A stretch of 64,000 nt of DNA. Origin: Atherix ibis. Its lineage: Eukaryota; Arthropoda; Insecta; Diptera; Athericidae. A program made the translations under genes and the position numbers. Each line of letters starts with the position of its first letter. Positions within the stretch are counted from its first letter, which is position 1. The notes beneath the pieces are model-generated. The model was not told the DNA's origin and did not search any database. It saw nothing but the letters and a program-made list of their open reading frames with translations. Shown here one piece after another: positions 34,899-47,519 of the stretch. The stretch lies in NCBI GenBank assembly GCA_958298945.1, contig OY282606.1:71659622-71723621 (forward strand). Reading direction: 5' to 3'.

Positions 34899-36049
34899 TT
34901 GGGTGTAAGGGAAAGTTCTGTCGTTTTTGAACACTTGCAATTGTATGCGTTGTCAATTCTTAGCGAAAATTCTGATTCGACTGAAATCGATTTAAACCGT
35001 TAGATTACTATATGATTGATGGTTTATACACATTTTTTCGTATTTTTGTCAGTTTTTTTAAATTTGTAAAACAGTCAAAATGTGTAAAGAAAAAGTGCAC
35101 TTAAAACATTGTATGTTGTATGAGTTCCAAAAAAGGAACAACGCGATGGAGGCAAAAAAAATTTGTGTGGCGAGTTTGGAGAAGACGCAGTAACAGCTCG
35201 AACATGCCAGAGATGGTTTACGAAATTTCGTTCAGGTGATTTTTCTTTGGATGTCAATGACGAAGTGCTACGCAGTATGATCAGGACAAGTCCCATGTTA
35301 CAATAAATTCCACAGAAGTGGCCTCCAAGCTTGGAATTCATCAGACTACTGCTTTAGCGCATATTAAAAGACTTGATTTTGTGTCCAAACTCTCTGTTTG
35401 GGTGCCACACGAATTAAGAGAAAAAAATTTAATATCGAAAAAGGGCATATGTTTACAAAGGGGAGACACCACCGACCACATCCAAAGTTGGCGTACCCCA
35501 AAAAAAGGTAGGTTGTGTTGTTGGTGGAATCGTAGTGGTATTGCCCACTATGAGTTGCTTAAAGAAAATTATACGGTCGATGCTGATCGTTACTGTTTGC
35601 AACTTGATGTTTTGAATAAAGAAATTCAAAGTAAACGTCCATATTTGGCCAACAGAAAGGGTGTAATTCTTCACTATGACAATACTAAACCGCACGTGGC
35701 AAGAAAACCCGTACAAAAAATTGCAGAGTTGGGTTGGGAAACTGTACCTCAGCCAGCATATTCTCCAGATATTGCACCATCTGACTATTATCTGTTCCGG
35801 TCGCTGCAAAACTTTCTTGATGGAAATGAATATATAAATTATGAGGGTGTCCAAATGACAGTGGAAGAATAGTTTGCGTCCAAAAACGAGGACTTCTTTT
35901 CTAGGAAGTTGGATAAACTACCAGAACGCTGGCAGACAGTTGTAACTAATAAAAGAAAATTATATTTTGGATTTATTTTTTAATAAAATGTAAAAAAAAA
36001 ATTTAGATTTTTCTTTAGAAAAAACGACAGAACTTTCCCTTACACACAA
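34899..36049 (+). mobile_element. mariner, TTGGGTGTAAGGG family, near full length (copy 1), pseudogene
   Basis: 1,151 bp. Left end TTGGGTGTAAGGGAAAGTTC; right end its near-exact inverse, followed by TA. Transposase on the plus strand starts near 35080 (MCKEKVHLKHCMLYEFQKRN...), with AVTARTCQRWFTKFRSGDFS (first helix-turn-helix), then a shift into TINSTEVASKLGIHQTTALA, WVPHELREKN, CCWWNRSGIAHYELLKENYT, ILHYDNTKPHVARKPVQK (second aspartate) and YSPDIAPSDYYLFRSLQNFL (third aspartate, 34 residues later). Stop TAG at 35870, then SKNEDFFSRKLDKLPERWQT. The block holding the first aspartate (GDEKW in copy 2) is deleted between about 35440 and 35460. Inactive. Confidence 0.92.
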
Positions 36050-36607
36050 TAGTAACAATATGCAATTTGTCTTGGTCTTAAGTGCTGACCACAGTAACTT
36101 GCCTTTCAATCTGTACATGCATATGGGAACAAAGTATTTTTACGGGAAAAAACTAATTTTCTAGATGTAAATTACGGTTTTCTTATTCCTATCATATTTT
36201 ATTGTGCCAGTAAGATAACATTTCTTCTTCAACCATTTTTGTGCTAATGGTTTATGGTGTAATATGTGAAAACCTTGCCCAGTAGGAATTTTATCCATCA
36301 ACTTTTTGTTTAATGTTGAAGGTACGAGTATGTCTTGTAATTCAAACATACACTCGTCTTCAGTACTGTTAATTCCATAACTTTATTGTCTTTATATGTA
36401 TTTTCTCAATTATTAAAAATATAAATATGATTTTTTTTTTTAATTAAAATAAACTAACCCTTGTCATATCGAAAATACTCAAAAGTTGGAAGTCACAAAT
36501 ATTAAATATTTACCCGTTGTAAGCCTCTAATAACAAAACTACACTGCATATCAGTGAGACAGAACTGTTGCGAAAATGACATAATATTTACGCGTTAAAA
36601 CGTTATA
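36050..36607. other. Spacer between two mariner elements
   Basis: AT-rich; nothing recognised. Confidence 0.7.
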
Positions 36608-37472
36608 CGAGGTCTGTTCAAAAAGTATCGCGAATTTTGAATTTCCACGGGCTACGTTCATTCGATTTTCAATTTTTTGTGGTGTTATGTTGGTACTTAT
36701 GCCGAAAAATTCGGCCATTTTGAATGTTCAGTTAATTTTTGACAGCTGCTTTGTTTGCACGTGTTTTGGCTCGTCTTCGATTTTTGGCCATTCCTAAAAA
36801 TGGATCAAAGACTCTGTATCAAATTTTGTGTGAAAAACAAAATTAATTGCGCGGACGCATTCCGAATATTGACTATGGCATATGGTGAAGCTACCTTGGA
36901 CCGAAGCAACGTTTATCGGTGGTAAAATATGTTCTCTGACGGCCGAGAAGATATGAACGACGAAAAGCCAAATGTGAAGGTTTTGCTTAGTTTTCTTCGA
37001 TTGCACGGGCGTGGTGCATCATGAGTTCTTGCGAAAGGGTAGAACGGTCAATAAGGAATATTACCTGCAAGTTATGCGCAAGTTGCGAGAAGCAATCCGC
37101 CAGAAATGCCTGGCTTTTGCACCATGATAACGCCCCTCCTCACGCATCATTGCTTGTGCGGAAATTTTTGGCCAAAAACAATACACTAATAATGCCGCAG
37201 CCACCGTTATCTCCAGATCTGGTCCACCGTGACTTTTTCTTGCTCACGAAAGTGAAGAGCCCCATGAAAGGACGACGCTACGCTACGATTGAGGAGATAA
37301 ACACGGCATCGAAGGAGGAGCTGCACAAGATCACAAAAAGTGCTTCGAGGATTGGAAAAAACGTTGGCATAAGTGTACAATATCTGGTCTCTCAATCGTA
37401 GCGTAGCGTCGTCCTTTCATGGGGCTCCTGTGAAAAAACACATAATTCGCGATACTTTTTGAACAGACCTCG
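36608..37472 (+). mobile_element. mariner, CGAGGTCTGTTCAAAAAG family, internally deleted
   Basis: 865 bp between TA dinucleotides (36606-36607, 37473-37474), with near-perfect inverted ends (CGAGGTCTGTTCAAAAAGTA). The transposase starts at ATG 36800: MDQRLCIKFCVKNKINCADA, FRILTMAYGEATLDRSNVYR, W, stop TAA, NMFSDGREDMNDEKP. A deletion then removes the middle including the first aspartate, and it resumes with AWLLHHDNAPPHASLLVRKF (second aspartate) and PPLSPDLVHRDFFLL (third aspartate, 34 residues later), KSPMKGRRYATIEEI. The tail WKKRWHKC is in another frame near 37350. An exact 37-bp inverted repeat lies inside. Confidence 0.92.
37257..37427. repeat. Exact 37-bp inverted repeat inside a mariner
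   Basis: The 37 bases at 37257-37293 (start GAGCCCCATGAAAGGACGAC, within the KSPMKGRRYATIE codons) recur exactly inverted at 37391-37427, with 97 bases between. The second copy replaces the normal sequence just before the right terminal repeat. Confidence 0.95.
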
Positions 37473-40400
37473 TATTACGGTCGTATATTTTTTGTCAATG
37501 CATGATCAACTAGCTATATCTGACGCACTAATTCGCAATATTTCATTAAAAAAAACTACAACGATGATAATTAAATGAAATGGAAACTAAATTCTTCACA
37601 TGTCCCTGTATTGGGGACTTCCATTTTCAAGGAAAATGTCCCCGTAGCGGAGTCTCTCGACCGTTAACGGTTAAAATTATTAAACACTTATTTGAAATAA
37701 ATATGTTAGTTCAAGGTAATTATAGAAATATTATAACTAGGCCAGTTAATTATTATATTAAAGAGTTTTATGAGAAAAAAGGAGTTCTGTATCAAAAGCC
37801 GTGTTCAGTAGTTAATTAAGCACTCAATTTATTTGAATTTTAGCAAGTTTATACAAAATTTATTTGAAAAAAAATGAAATAAATATTTTATTCATAAAGG
37901 CAATTTTTTTAAGTTGAATAAAACTTTTTTTATTATCACCAATTTTTAGAAATAAAAAAATATTAAAATTATATCGTGTTTTTTGGTAATTCCCCAGAAG
38001 AAAAACCACAAATTATTCGTTTTTTTATTACACAACAACGTTTAACTGATTAAAAATAAATTTTTTTTCGTATTTTTTTTTTTTAATATTTAAATGTTTT
38101 TTTTATTTCATAATTCGGAAGTGAAAAGTTTATCCGCACTTAAAGTATTATTAAATTCAAAAAAGAAATTATAATTCTTTGTAATTGAAGCTAAAAGAAC
38201 GATATTACGTACATATCAATAAATATTGCTTAAACATTGACTAGGTCAGTATATTTTTCCTATTAGGCTATAGACTGTATCATGCATAGACATTTGCAAT
38301 ATTTGTTAAAAAAAGCTCATCAAGAAAAACTTTTCTTCTGTGCTTTTATATATCTAGTTATGAGCTTATATTCTAAGAGGTTTTTTATTTAAAATAATAT
38401 TATAACAAATGATATAATTATACAAATATCATTTATAATAATCTTTTCAATCATTTTAGTTGCAACTAGGATATCCTGAATGGCATTTGTGACCCAGTCA
38501 CTGACCCTAATCAACATAATCTATTTAATAACATATTTTATAAATAATTTTCGACATAGGGGGCATGTGGGGCCAATTGTTTTGAATACATAGGTAGTTG
38601 GCAAGAAAAGCTCTCTCCAATGTGTTTTGCCTACTAAGGAATTTTTTAACACCTTGAGCTGTACGCAGATAAATAGACTAGATCAATAGTGAAACATTCT
38701 TGTAGAAGCATTAGCAATTAACCGCTAAGTCAGTCAACAACCTTTACAAAATTTTGGACTCCAAAATTACTCCGAAATCAGCTGAGTCATGCTACTCTCT
38801 TTTTCCTAAATAAAATCATCATATTATAAGTAAATATGCAGAATTTTTCCCAGATACTATTAAATTATAAACTTAAAAATAATTTGGAAAATTAATATGT
38901 ATTTGAAATTTTTTTTTAGCATTAGACATTTTTATCCCAACATTTGTTAATTACAAATAAATTAAAGATTTTTACAAATAAATTAAATTAAATTAAACTT
39001 TAACCTAATTGGCACCGTTAGATCTGAATCTGTTAGATGGTGTTAAAAAAGCACTCTTATGCTTAAGAGGTCATTGGCATTCGAATCTATTTTTAATTGA
39101 AGAAAAGCTTAACGTATTTATGGCATATAATAAAAATCGTATATGAACAAAATTTTCTACTGTCCGAACCGATTTCAACACTCTATGGCCTAGAGTCCAG
39201 GCAAGCTAGTAAAACTGACATTTTAATGGTCACCACTTAGGCAAAAGGTAGCGTTGAAAGTCATTAAATCAAATAAATTCCATCAAAGTTAATTAGTTTA
39301 ATTATTTTCTTATTACACATGTTTGGTTATTTTTTTACAAATTAATATTTATAATCAAATTAATTAATTTATTATATAATAGAAAAATTGTTTTTATTAT
39401 ACTCTTTAAACTTTTCAAAGGAAGCCTACTAATCCAATCCAATCATTCTATGCTGGAAAAGAGAAAATTGTACTTAAGAACTAACTATCGATTTTTCCGA
39501 CAATGTTTCAATGTCGGCCATCATGTGTATTTGCAGTAGTAGAAATGTTGGTTGGCATAGTAGGGGATTGGAAAAATAATCTAATATGACCTTGGCCTTT
39601 AGAAGCATTTAAAACTCGTATTTGGAAGATGATGGAGGGTTAGGGAAGTACTTTATTTACAACCAAAAAGAAAATAGCAATAAAGAAAAAAAAAAAACAA
39701 GATAAAAAAACTGACATAAACGTATTCGTATTTATGTTTTTTTGTTTCTTTTTTTTAGCTAAAACGCTTACTGCTCTAAATAAAGTGAAAATTTTTTTTG
39801 GAAAGCTTTTGCTTTCACGCAAAGGGAAAATTTTTCTAAGAAATTGTGTGAGGTGAATTTGCCAAACAAGGTCGGATTCATCGATCTGACCTTATTTTAT
39901 TTTTTCTGTAAATTAACTTATCAATTAATTTAATTTAATTAATGCAATCTCACAAAAAATTGATTATTTCTTCAAGAATAATTTTCTTTTTTTAAATTTT
40001 CTTTTGAGTGAATTTTGTCTATATTTAAAACAAAAAGTTCTCAACTTGTGTAAAAAAAATCTCTCTTTTTGGAGGAAAATTTTGTCTAAATATTTCTTTA
40101 AATAAAATTTCATAAATTATTATTATGTAAAATAAATGCTATTGAATTTTCAATATTCCCGATGTGCCATTGTGAGTGAGTTGATTGCATGCCAAAAATC
40201 AAACATTCACTTTGGTCGACAATAAATGAATATCGTAATCTGTGGGGTAGAAGAATACTACGAACAGTTTTATAGTACAAGTGGGGGTAGTCGAAAAACC
40301 CAGTGGAAAATAACAACTTTTTTGAGCCAGAGTGTATTATTATCACTTGTGCGGCGTTAAATGAAAATGTTTTTTTTTTTGGGTCGATTACACAACAGGC

Positions 40401-41768
40401 TAATTTACAAAATAAAAATAATTAATTAGAGCGCACTTTGAAATTCTTCATTAATTTTTTTCTTATCTTATTTCTTGTTCGATTTGGCACTTTTATTTTT
40501 ACGCCTAATCAGCCGACTTTTTGATTCATCTAAGCTTTCGTAATTGAAAATTTTAATTGACGTAACAGTTTACTTACACTTTTTTTTTGATATATGAAAA
40601 ATATGAAATAGTTGAGTAGATGTAATCCTTTAAGGAAAAATAATATCCTTTTATTATTATTTTTGTATTTTCGTAAACGAGAAAAATTTAACAATATTAA
40701 AATATCACAGCCGTATTACAGTCCTTTACAGTCCACACTTATATAACACTCACAGATAATAAATAGAGTTATTCTATTTATTTACTACTACAAAAAAAAA
40801 ACAAAATTATTTCCTTTATTTTCTCTTATCGATTTTTGATTTCATCTAAAATTTCTAACCGATTTCAGGCTTTTTTTTTAAAATATTTTAGAAACAATTG
40901 TGTTTAGACAAATTGATTTTCAAATGTCCAAATTTGTATTGAAAAAAAGTTAAATGGAAAATATTAGGCACATAATCTTAGTTTTTTTCTTATAAAATGA
41001 AGAACTTTTTTTTTAACACTAATTAGTCTAGTGTAGATGGGTATAATTTCGAATACGATTAATAATAAATAAAATATAAATCAATACACACGAATATGGT
41101 TATTAAATTATTTGTTAATATATGTGAGAAAATGGGATTATACAATAATTTTGAATTTCCAAAACAAAAATATTTTTTTTATTTACTTTTAATTATTTTT
41201 TTTTAATTTTGGCTAATTTTAGAAAAAGCACCAATTTGGTTCCAATTAATTCGCAGGTAGTTTCGCGTTTCTTCCTCAACTATGACTAAGGAGAAAGATT
41301 CGATGCCATAATATGTTAAGCTTTGGAAAAATTCAAGTCGCATATTGTAGGAGAACGAAACTAAAATAGACGGTCTACAGAAAGCTACAGAGAGAGAAAG
41401 ATGGTGAGAAAATTTCCGCTAAAAGCTTTCATACTAAAATAAATGACGTAACTTTATACAGTGCTGATCATAAATATTGGACGACAAGATAAAGTTTACT
41501 TTTCCATATGTTTTTCTCTAATATTCGGAATTTATTAGAATTTGTATTTTTGCTTCAATTTCTACTCTACTTATTCTAAATATTGTGTATAGTACAATTC
41601 AGAGGTTTAGCTTGAGATTTCTTAAATAAATAGAAATATAAACTTAAACATATTTGTTATTTGATCTGAATCAGCTAGAATTGCATATTTAAACAGATTG
41701 TACATATTTCATACTTCATAACCAACATCAAAGATCACCCAAGATCTAAGAACAATGTCAATTTAGTA
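37473..41768. other. Intergenic AT-rich spacer
   Basis: 4.3 kb with long A and T runs. An open frame at 37580-37819 (80 codons, begins METKFFTCPCIGDFHFQ) and one at 40110-40346 (minus) have no recognisable domain and no codon signature I can trust. No transposon ends seen. Confidence 0.65.
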
Positions 41769-43120
41769 AGGTGTCTCTTAATCTTTTTAGTGAGTGGCAC
41801 CCCCTTGAATCTGCAAATACATTCTCGCACCCCCTTGAAAAATGTGTGGCGATTTTTTTATTTAGTACAAAACATTCATTACAAGATATTTTACACATAT
41901 AGAAAGATATATGGGATCTCTTCATATGGGTGAAATTTTTTTAAATGAATCGTACCGTGTGGTCATATTTCAAATGTAAAAAATTTCTGTCACTGTCAGT
42001 TGTATTCAGTAAGGTTGGCAATTTATTCATGGAAAGATACGCGCCTCAACAATGCTTAAAATTATCTAATATTTTTAAATAAAATTATCGTTATTCTCAG
42101 ATGAGGCGTCCAAGAAAATCATCTTGTCAGATGAGGCGCATTTTCATCTCTCTGGGTCGGTGAATATAAAAAATTGTCATTACCAGGCTGAAGCCAAACT
42201 ACAAATTATTACCGAGGAACCTTACATTCAGAAAAAGTAACCGTTTGGTGTGGCTTATGACACGTGGCATAATCGGCACTTATTTTTTATAAATGAGGAA
42301 AGAGTTTCTGTTAATATCAATGGTACAACCATGATAACAAACTGTTTGTGGCCTGAATACGAAGATATTGATTTAGCGAATATTTGCTTTCAGCAAAATG
42401 GAGCTACGTACCACATAGCCCATGTCACAATCAATTTATTGCGGAAAAGGTTTGGCGAGCCGATAATTTCAAGAAATGCAATGGCCTCCGCGAACCTTTG
42501 GACTTCTTTTTGTGTGGTTATATTGATATCTGTATATAAATCAGCAACCATTAATGCATTAAAATGGAATATTGAATAGCACATAAGTGAAATAAGGTAG
42601 GATTTATTGCAGAAGGTGGTCGAAAATTGGAACCTTTGTATTCAGCTTATTGAAAAACCCTATACATTTATATATCTCATATTTTAATTATGTTATTGTT
42701 GCTTATTTATAATAATACTCTTAAAGCGAGGCTCTTTTTTTGAGTCTGCTGTGAATAACATATTTAAATATTGAAAATTAAAATTATATATGATAATATT
42801 CGTCGAAAGGGACAGGGAAGGAGGCCTTTTCGCCTATTGGAGGGTAGCCTAAACGGGTATCCGACAAAATAAATTAGTTGAGATCACGAATAATCCAATA
42901 GTTTTCAAATATTATATATACACAAAGCTTTCCACAGAAAATGTTTTAAATATATGAAATACGTGATAGTTCAGTTGAGTCATGTTTATATACTCATAGC
43001 ATGAGGCAGTTTCAAAACTTATTGCACATATCTGAAGCTTGAAACTTCTCTCGTACCCCCCCTCTGGAAATGCTTTCAGACACCTTCAGGGGTGGGTGCA
43101 CTCCAGATTAAGAAACACTG
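41769..43120. mobile_element. hAT-like terminal repeats enclosing a DD41D insertion
   Basis: Left end AGGTGTCTCTTAATCTTTTT near 41769 with GTGGCACCCCCTTGAAT. Right end, read inverted from 43120, CAGTGTTTCTTAATCTGGAG then TGCACCCACCCCTGAAGG. CAGTGTTTCTTAA-type ends followed by a GCACCCCC block are typical of hAT elements. Without the nested DD41D copy, about 600 bp remain, with no transposase recognised, so this is non-autonomous. I could not find a clear 8-bp target duplication. Confidence 0.55.
41911..42663 (+). mobile_element. DD41D (rosa-type) relic inside a hAT-like element
   Basis: Coding start ATGGAAAGATACGCGCCTCA near 42030 (MERYAPQQCLK), a deletion, then [24 protein letters not shown] (about 42127-42185) with the first aspartate. 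Next come [13 protein letters not shown], NGTTMITNCLWPEYEDIDLA, NICFQQNGATYHIAHVTINL (second aspartate changed to N), LRKRFGEPIISRNA, and WPPRTFGLLFVWLY-like and INALKWNIE sequence. Ends GAAAAACCCTA at about 42663. Frameshifts present; dead. Confidence 0.82.
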
Positions 43121-45395
43121 GTCTATCCGATTTCTGCGTCTCAAATTAGATTTGATCAACTAAGCCGACATTGTATTTGGTACATATCTGCTGCCCTCAA
43201 TAGAAAATTTATAACAGTGCTAACCGACTCGAAGCCTTGAAGACAACTACAATAGTTTTTTTTCCAACCAAAACTTTTACAAATATTTTTTAGCAATGTT
43301 TAGGAAAAATTTTAACTCTATAAACGCTAATATATTCAATTGAAGACAATAGTAAAAACCTGAAAAAAATTATTTAAAATTGAAATTTAAAAAATGCACC
43401 TAATGTTTAGTAGTGAGTTGTGGGACAAAAATTTTTATAGTAGCTTAAATATCATCGCAATCGTTTTTAAAGTAGTTCTAAGATTTGAACGATAAGAAGG
43501 ACAATTTTATTTCACTTTAAGAGTAAAACTAAAACGAATATTTTTTTAAAGTTAAAATTGATTTTTTACCAATTGTTGCAATTATTGTACATTATAAAAT
43601 TACCTTATTTATATAATCGTAAAACCATTTCCGTTTTTATTTCATTGAAACGAAATTCCATTTGCTCAAATGTAAATTAATATTTCACAATAAATAACAT
43701 TAATTTGCTCGCATTTTTTCTTACTATTAGCAGAAGAAAAAAAAAACTAACGAGATACAACGAATTAAACACTTGTACAATCAATTACCAGAAGAAAAAA
43801 AACACATTGTTTACGCCAACTTTTTATCGAAATGTTCAATTTAAAATTTGATAATAAATGGAATAAAAAATAATTAAAAAAAATACCGACAAATATTGTA
43901 AACAGCAAATTTAATTAAGTTCGCGTAATTATCATAAAAGAGCACCAGCCCAAATGCAATTAATTATGTATAATTTTTTTTAACATAAAAAAAGAGTCGT
44001 GATTTTTTATTGAACAATTCAAAAGTTGGCTTTTGTTAAAAACATTCAAAATATTCATAAAAAATACTAAAAAATTAATAGGTAAACAGGACTATATGGA
44101 AAGGCTATATTGCAAGAAAAAAATAAAATTTTACAAAAACATAAATTTCCAATTTAAAATACGTCTGAAGATAAAAATTAAAACACAAAACAGATCAGAA
44201 AAATTTGTTGAAAGCTTTACTTTCTAGAGCTTTCGATGTCTGAACGCATGATCCATTGTTGTCATACCAAATCAGCAAGCGGTTACAAAATTTCAAATTT
44301 TTTGTCTTTGCCATTTTTGAATAATTAAAAAAGGTTTCTAATAACGGTACAATTTTTCTCTAGTATGTTTCAATAAAATTTTGTAAGACCTCCAAACTGG
44401 TGAATATTAGTTGAAATTATGACCAAATAGACTTAATTCGATGGAAGGCCAGTAACTTTTCTTATTCACCCGTCTTACTACGAATTGAAGGTTGAAAATT
44501 GAAAACAAGTTCGGGTAAAAGTCAAAGAGCTCTCAGAATTTGTACAAGCTTCACACAAACGCATACTCATATTCGACAAAAAACCAACAAAAAAAACTGT
44601 TTTTGAGAATAATTCCGTTGCTGGGTGACGCAAAAAAAAATTCGCGGAATATTTTTGACGCTCATTTGATTTTTTGCAATGTCGGTTGACACGCCTCTTT
44701 TTCCTTATCGTCAACACAAGCAACGTAATCAATACAAGCGCGACTTATTATTAATCAACCTAATCGAATAGGTCAGCTGACGTTACAACAACAACGCGGG
44801 TATGACTTAGCGGGTTTTTCAAGTCTGACTTTTATTATGAAGAATGTGTTTTGGAAAAATGTTGTAGTTGTATTTGAAAAAATATAAGCAATTTAACATT
44901 GTATTGTATTCACAAGAAATCAGTGTGTTGGTGTGTTTTTTTTAAAGGCAAATGCCCGTTTAGATGGTGAGCCTCCAAAATATAATTGAAAAGCTTAATT
45001 TTTGGAGGTCAGACCATGTTCTTAAATGCATACAAATGCATTTCAGAAAAAAATAATATGAATGTCTAAAAATAAACTGTATACTTCTCGCGGTTAATCA
45101 ATTGAATTGCTTTAAAGCAACGTTTTTTTAAATGTGGTTATTAGGCGAAAGAGCTTAAAATAACATTTTTCAACATGTTTTTTGATTATTTATTGTATAA
45201 ACATAGTCGTATATTCGACTATATAAATTTTAAAATAGAAAAAAAACACTTTTATGCACGTATAAAAACTGTTTTATACTATAAAACTATCTTAAAATTA
45301 ACGTAGAACTATAAATATAAATAATTAAATGGTTATCAATCACACAAATTTTTTAAAATCAAACTACAAGTTTTCAGTTCACATTCTATTTTTGT
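43121..45395. other. Intergenic AT-rich spacer
   Basis: No recognisable feature. A GC-richer patch at about 44470-44820 holds a short minus-strand open frame without a known domain. Confidence 0.65.
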
Positions 45396-45955
45396 TCAAT
45401 TCTAAAGAGGCAATCCAAATTTGTTTGTAACTCCCAAAAGATAGGGGGTAAGCTAGTATTTTTTTTATATTTCCACATGAGAACGTTATCTTTAAACAAC
45501 AAAATTAAGCAACGCTAAAGAGGGAGTCCAAATTTTTTTTGCACTTCATATGAGGAAGTGATAAGACTAGAACTATGAAATAGAGTAATTCGGAACCGAA
45601 ACTTGCATTTTTATACACTTTAAATTACGCAAAATTAAACAAAACAACAAACAAGGTTACTATTTTTTTGCACCCCAAATTTTTTAGACGAAACCCTAAA
45701 AAACTCAAAAAACGGAGCAATCCTTGAGATATCGTGAATATTATTGTATCTCAAATTAAATGCACCAAAGCTTTGAACAAAATTAAACAACGCTGGACAG
45801 AAGGTCGACATTATTTGCACGTTAAGTTAGATGAACATGAAGCTCAGGAGCAATGCCCAATTGATAAGATTGAAATTTTTTCTGCGCCCTAAATAAATGA
45901 GATCAAGTAATGCTAAAGTGAAAGTTGATGATTTTTGCGCTTAATGTTAGGTAAC
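45396..45955 (+). repeat. Degenerate repeat array, about 105-150 bp spacing
   Basis: Five related blocks start near 45396, 45496, 45628, 45774 and 45900. Shared pattern: AAAATTAA.CAACGCTAAAG, then AG..(A/G)GTC(C/G)A, then ATTTTTTTGCAC followed by TT or CC and an AAGTTAG or ATATGAG stretch. Best-preserved pairs are 45496-45555 and 45774-45832. The spacers between units are AT-rich and poorly conserved. Confidence 0.6.
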
Positions 45956-46039
45956 ATTTGGTAAATACTTTTACTTCACATAATGATATAGAAGACAAAT
46001 CGTATACTAATAAAATTTTCGAAGAACTAATGTTCCCAG

Positions 46040-47519
46040 TCCCTATGACTCTTCATCCCAAAAAATTTTAAGCCCTCAGAAATTAAATCTACTATTCTGC
46101 ATCTTCCCAATAAAAAAACTCCTAGTTATAATGTAATAAAAGCTCCTATTCTAAAGCTTTAGTTTTAATTACATATATTTTTAATAGCATCCTGCGCACA
46201 ACCTATTTTCCCTTGCTCTGGTAATTTTTCTGTCATTAAAATGATTTCTAAACCAAATAAATCCGTTAATTCTCCTTCTTCCTATATACCTATCAGCCTC
46301 CTACCAATCGTTAGTAAGATTTTTTAAAAACTCCTATTAAAACGACTCTATTCAGTCCTATTTAATAAAAAAATTATTCCTGATCACCAATTTGGCTTTC
46401 GATCTCAACACTCCATTATCCAGCAATGCCATCGCGTTGTTGAGCATATTGCATCCTCTCTTGAGGGGAACGAGTATTGCCCAGAAGTATTTTTAAATAT
46501 CTTCCAAGCTTTTGATCGTGTGTGGCATCCTGGGCTCCCCTGGAAACTCAAGAGGTTTCTTCCTTCCACATACTAACTTATCATAAATTCATATCTATCT
46601 CAACGTTACTATGAACTCAGAATCCTCGAAAATATATCCTATTCTAGCCAGAGTCCCATAAGGTAGTATCCTTGGTCCCATTTTATATAATATTTATGCC
46701 CATGACATACCATCTGATCCTAATACTATCATTGCTATTTATGCATATGATGCGACCATACTTGCTACCCATATAAATCCTGACATAGCTTCCAATAATT
46801 TATAATCCTATATCCACAACCTTCAATCCTGGTTTAAGGGATAAAGAGCGAGGGTAAATGAACAGAAGAATGTTGACATTACTTTCACTCTTTGTCAAGG
46901 AAAACCTACCCCTTTATATCTTAATAGCAACATGAGTCCACAATATGATAAAGTACGTTATTTGGGACTTTACCTGGATAAGAGATTAACATGGAACCCA
47001 TATACTAGACTAAAAAAAACTTGAAGCCACTAGACGTTACCTACAACATCCTAGACTACTGGACAAACGCTCGTAAACTTTTAATATACAACAAAATTAT
47101 AAAACCTATTTGGACATATAGAATTGAACTTTGCGGTTCATATCGCGTCCAGGCCTTACAATCCAAGATCGTCTGTAAAATTTTTGACGCCCCCTTCTAT
47201 GTTCCTAACAACGTAATACATCGTGATCTAAATGTTCCCTTTGTTCAGGACCTGTGCATTTTCCGGTATCAAAAATTTCACTCCCGTTTATCCTATCATT
47301 ATAATCCACTTATGAGAGAATTGTCTTGAACTGTCCTCTTCGGAAACACTCATCGGGGACTTAAGAGACAATGCCCCAGATATTTTTTAGAAGAATCTAA
47401 CGGAAGTTAGAAAAACGCCGATGTGTGTTTACTACCACTTCATGATGCACAAGATTGTAAATTAAAACGTTATGTAAATCTACTTGCTACAATACAATTG
47501 TAGTTGCAGATAAAAAAAA
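46040..47519 (+). mobile_element. Jockey-like LINE, 5'-truncated, poly(A) tail (copy 2)
   Basis: Same family as 21326-22622 but extending farther 5' (PSEIKSTILHLPNKKTPSYN-like and APILKALVLITYIFNSIL near 46070-46190). Then MIPKPNKSVNSPSSYIPISL-like, HQFGFRSQHSIIQQCHRVVE, GSILGPILYNIYAHDIPSDP, and IYAYDATILATH, where the first catalytic aspartate of YADD has become Tyr. A 102-codon open part (47021-47329) gives KLLIYNKIIKPIWTYRIELC and VIHRDLNVPFVQDLCIFRYQ. The 3' end ACAATACAATTGTAGTTGCA then GATAAAAAAAG matches copy 1. Inactive. Confidence 0.92.

Noticed and set aside
35075..35341. 88-codon minus-strand frame, repeated at 50433-50702 on the plus strand
   Set aside because: It is the shadow frame of the mariner transposase N-terminus in both copies of the family; similarity between the two comes from the transposon.
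35453..35854. 133-codon minus-strand frame
   Set aside because: Antisense shadow of the mariner transposase catalytic region at 35318-35872.
37580..37819. 80-codon open frame METKFFTCPCIGDF...
   Set aside because: No recognisable domain and no splice or conservation evidence; the cysteines do not form a standard zinc motif. Could be chance.
40110..40346. 78-codon minus-strand frame
   Set aside because: No recognisable family; in AT-rich spacer, nothing supports it as a gene.
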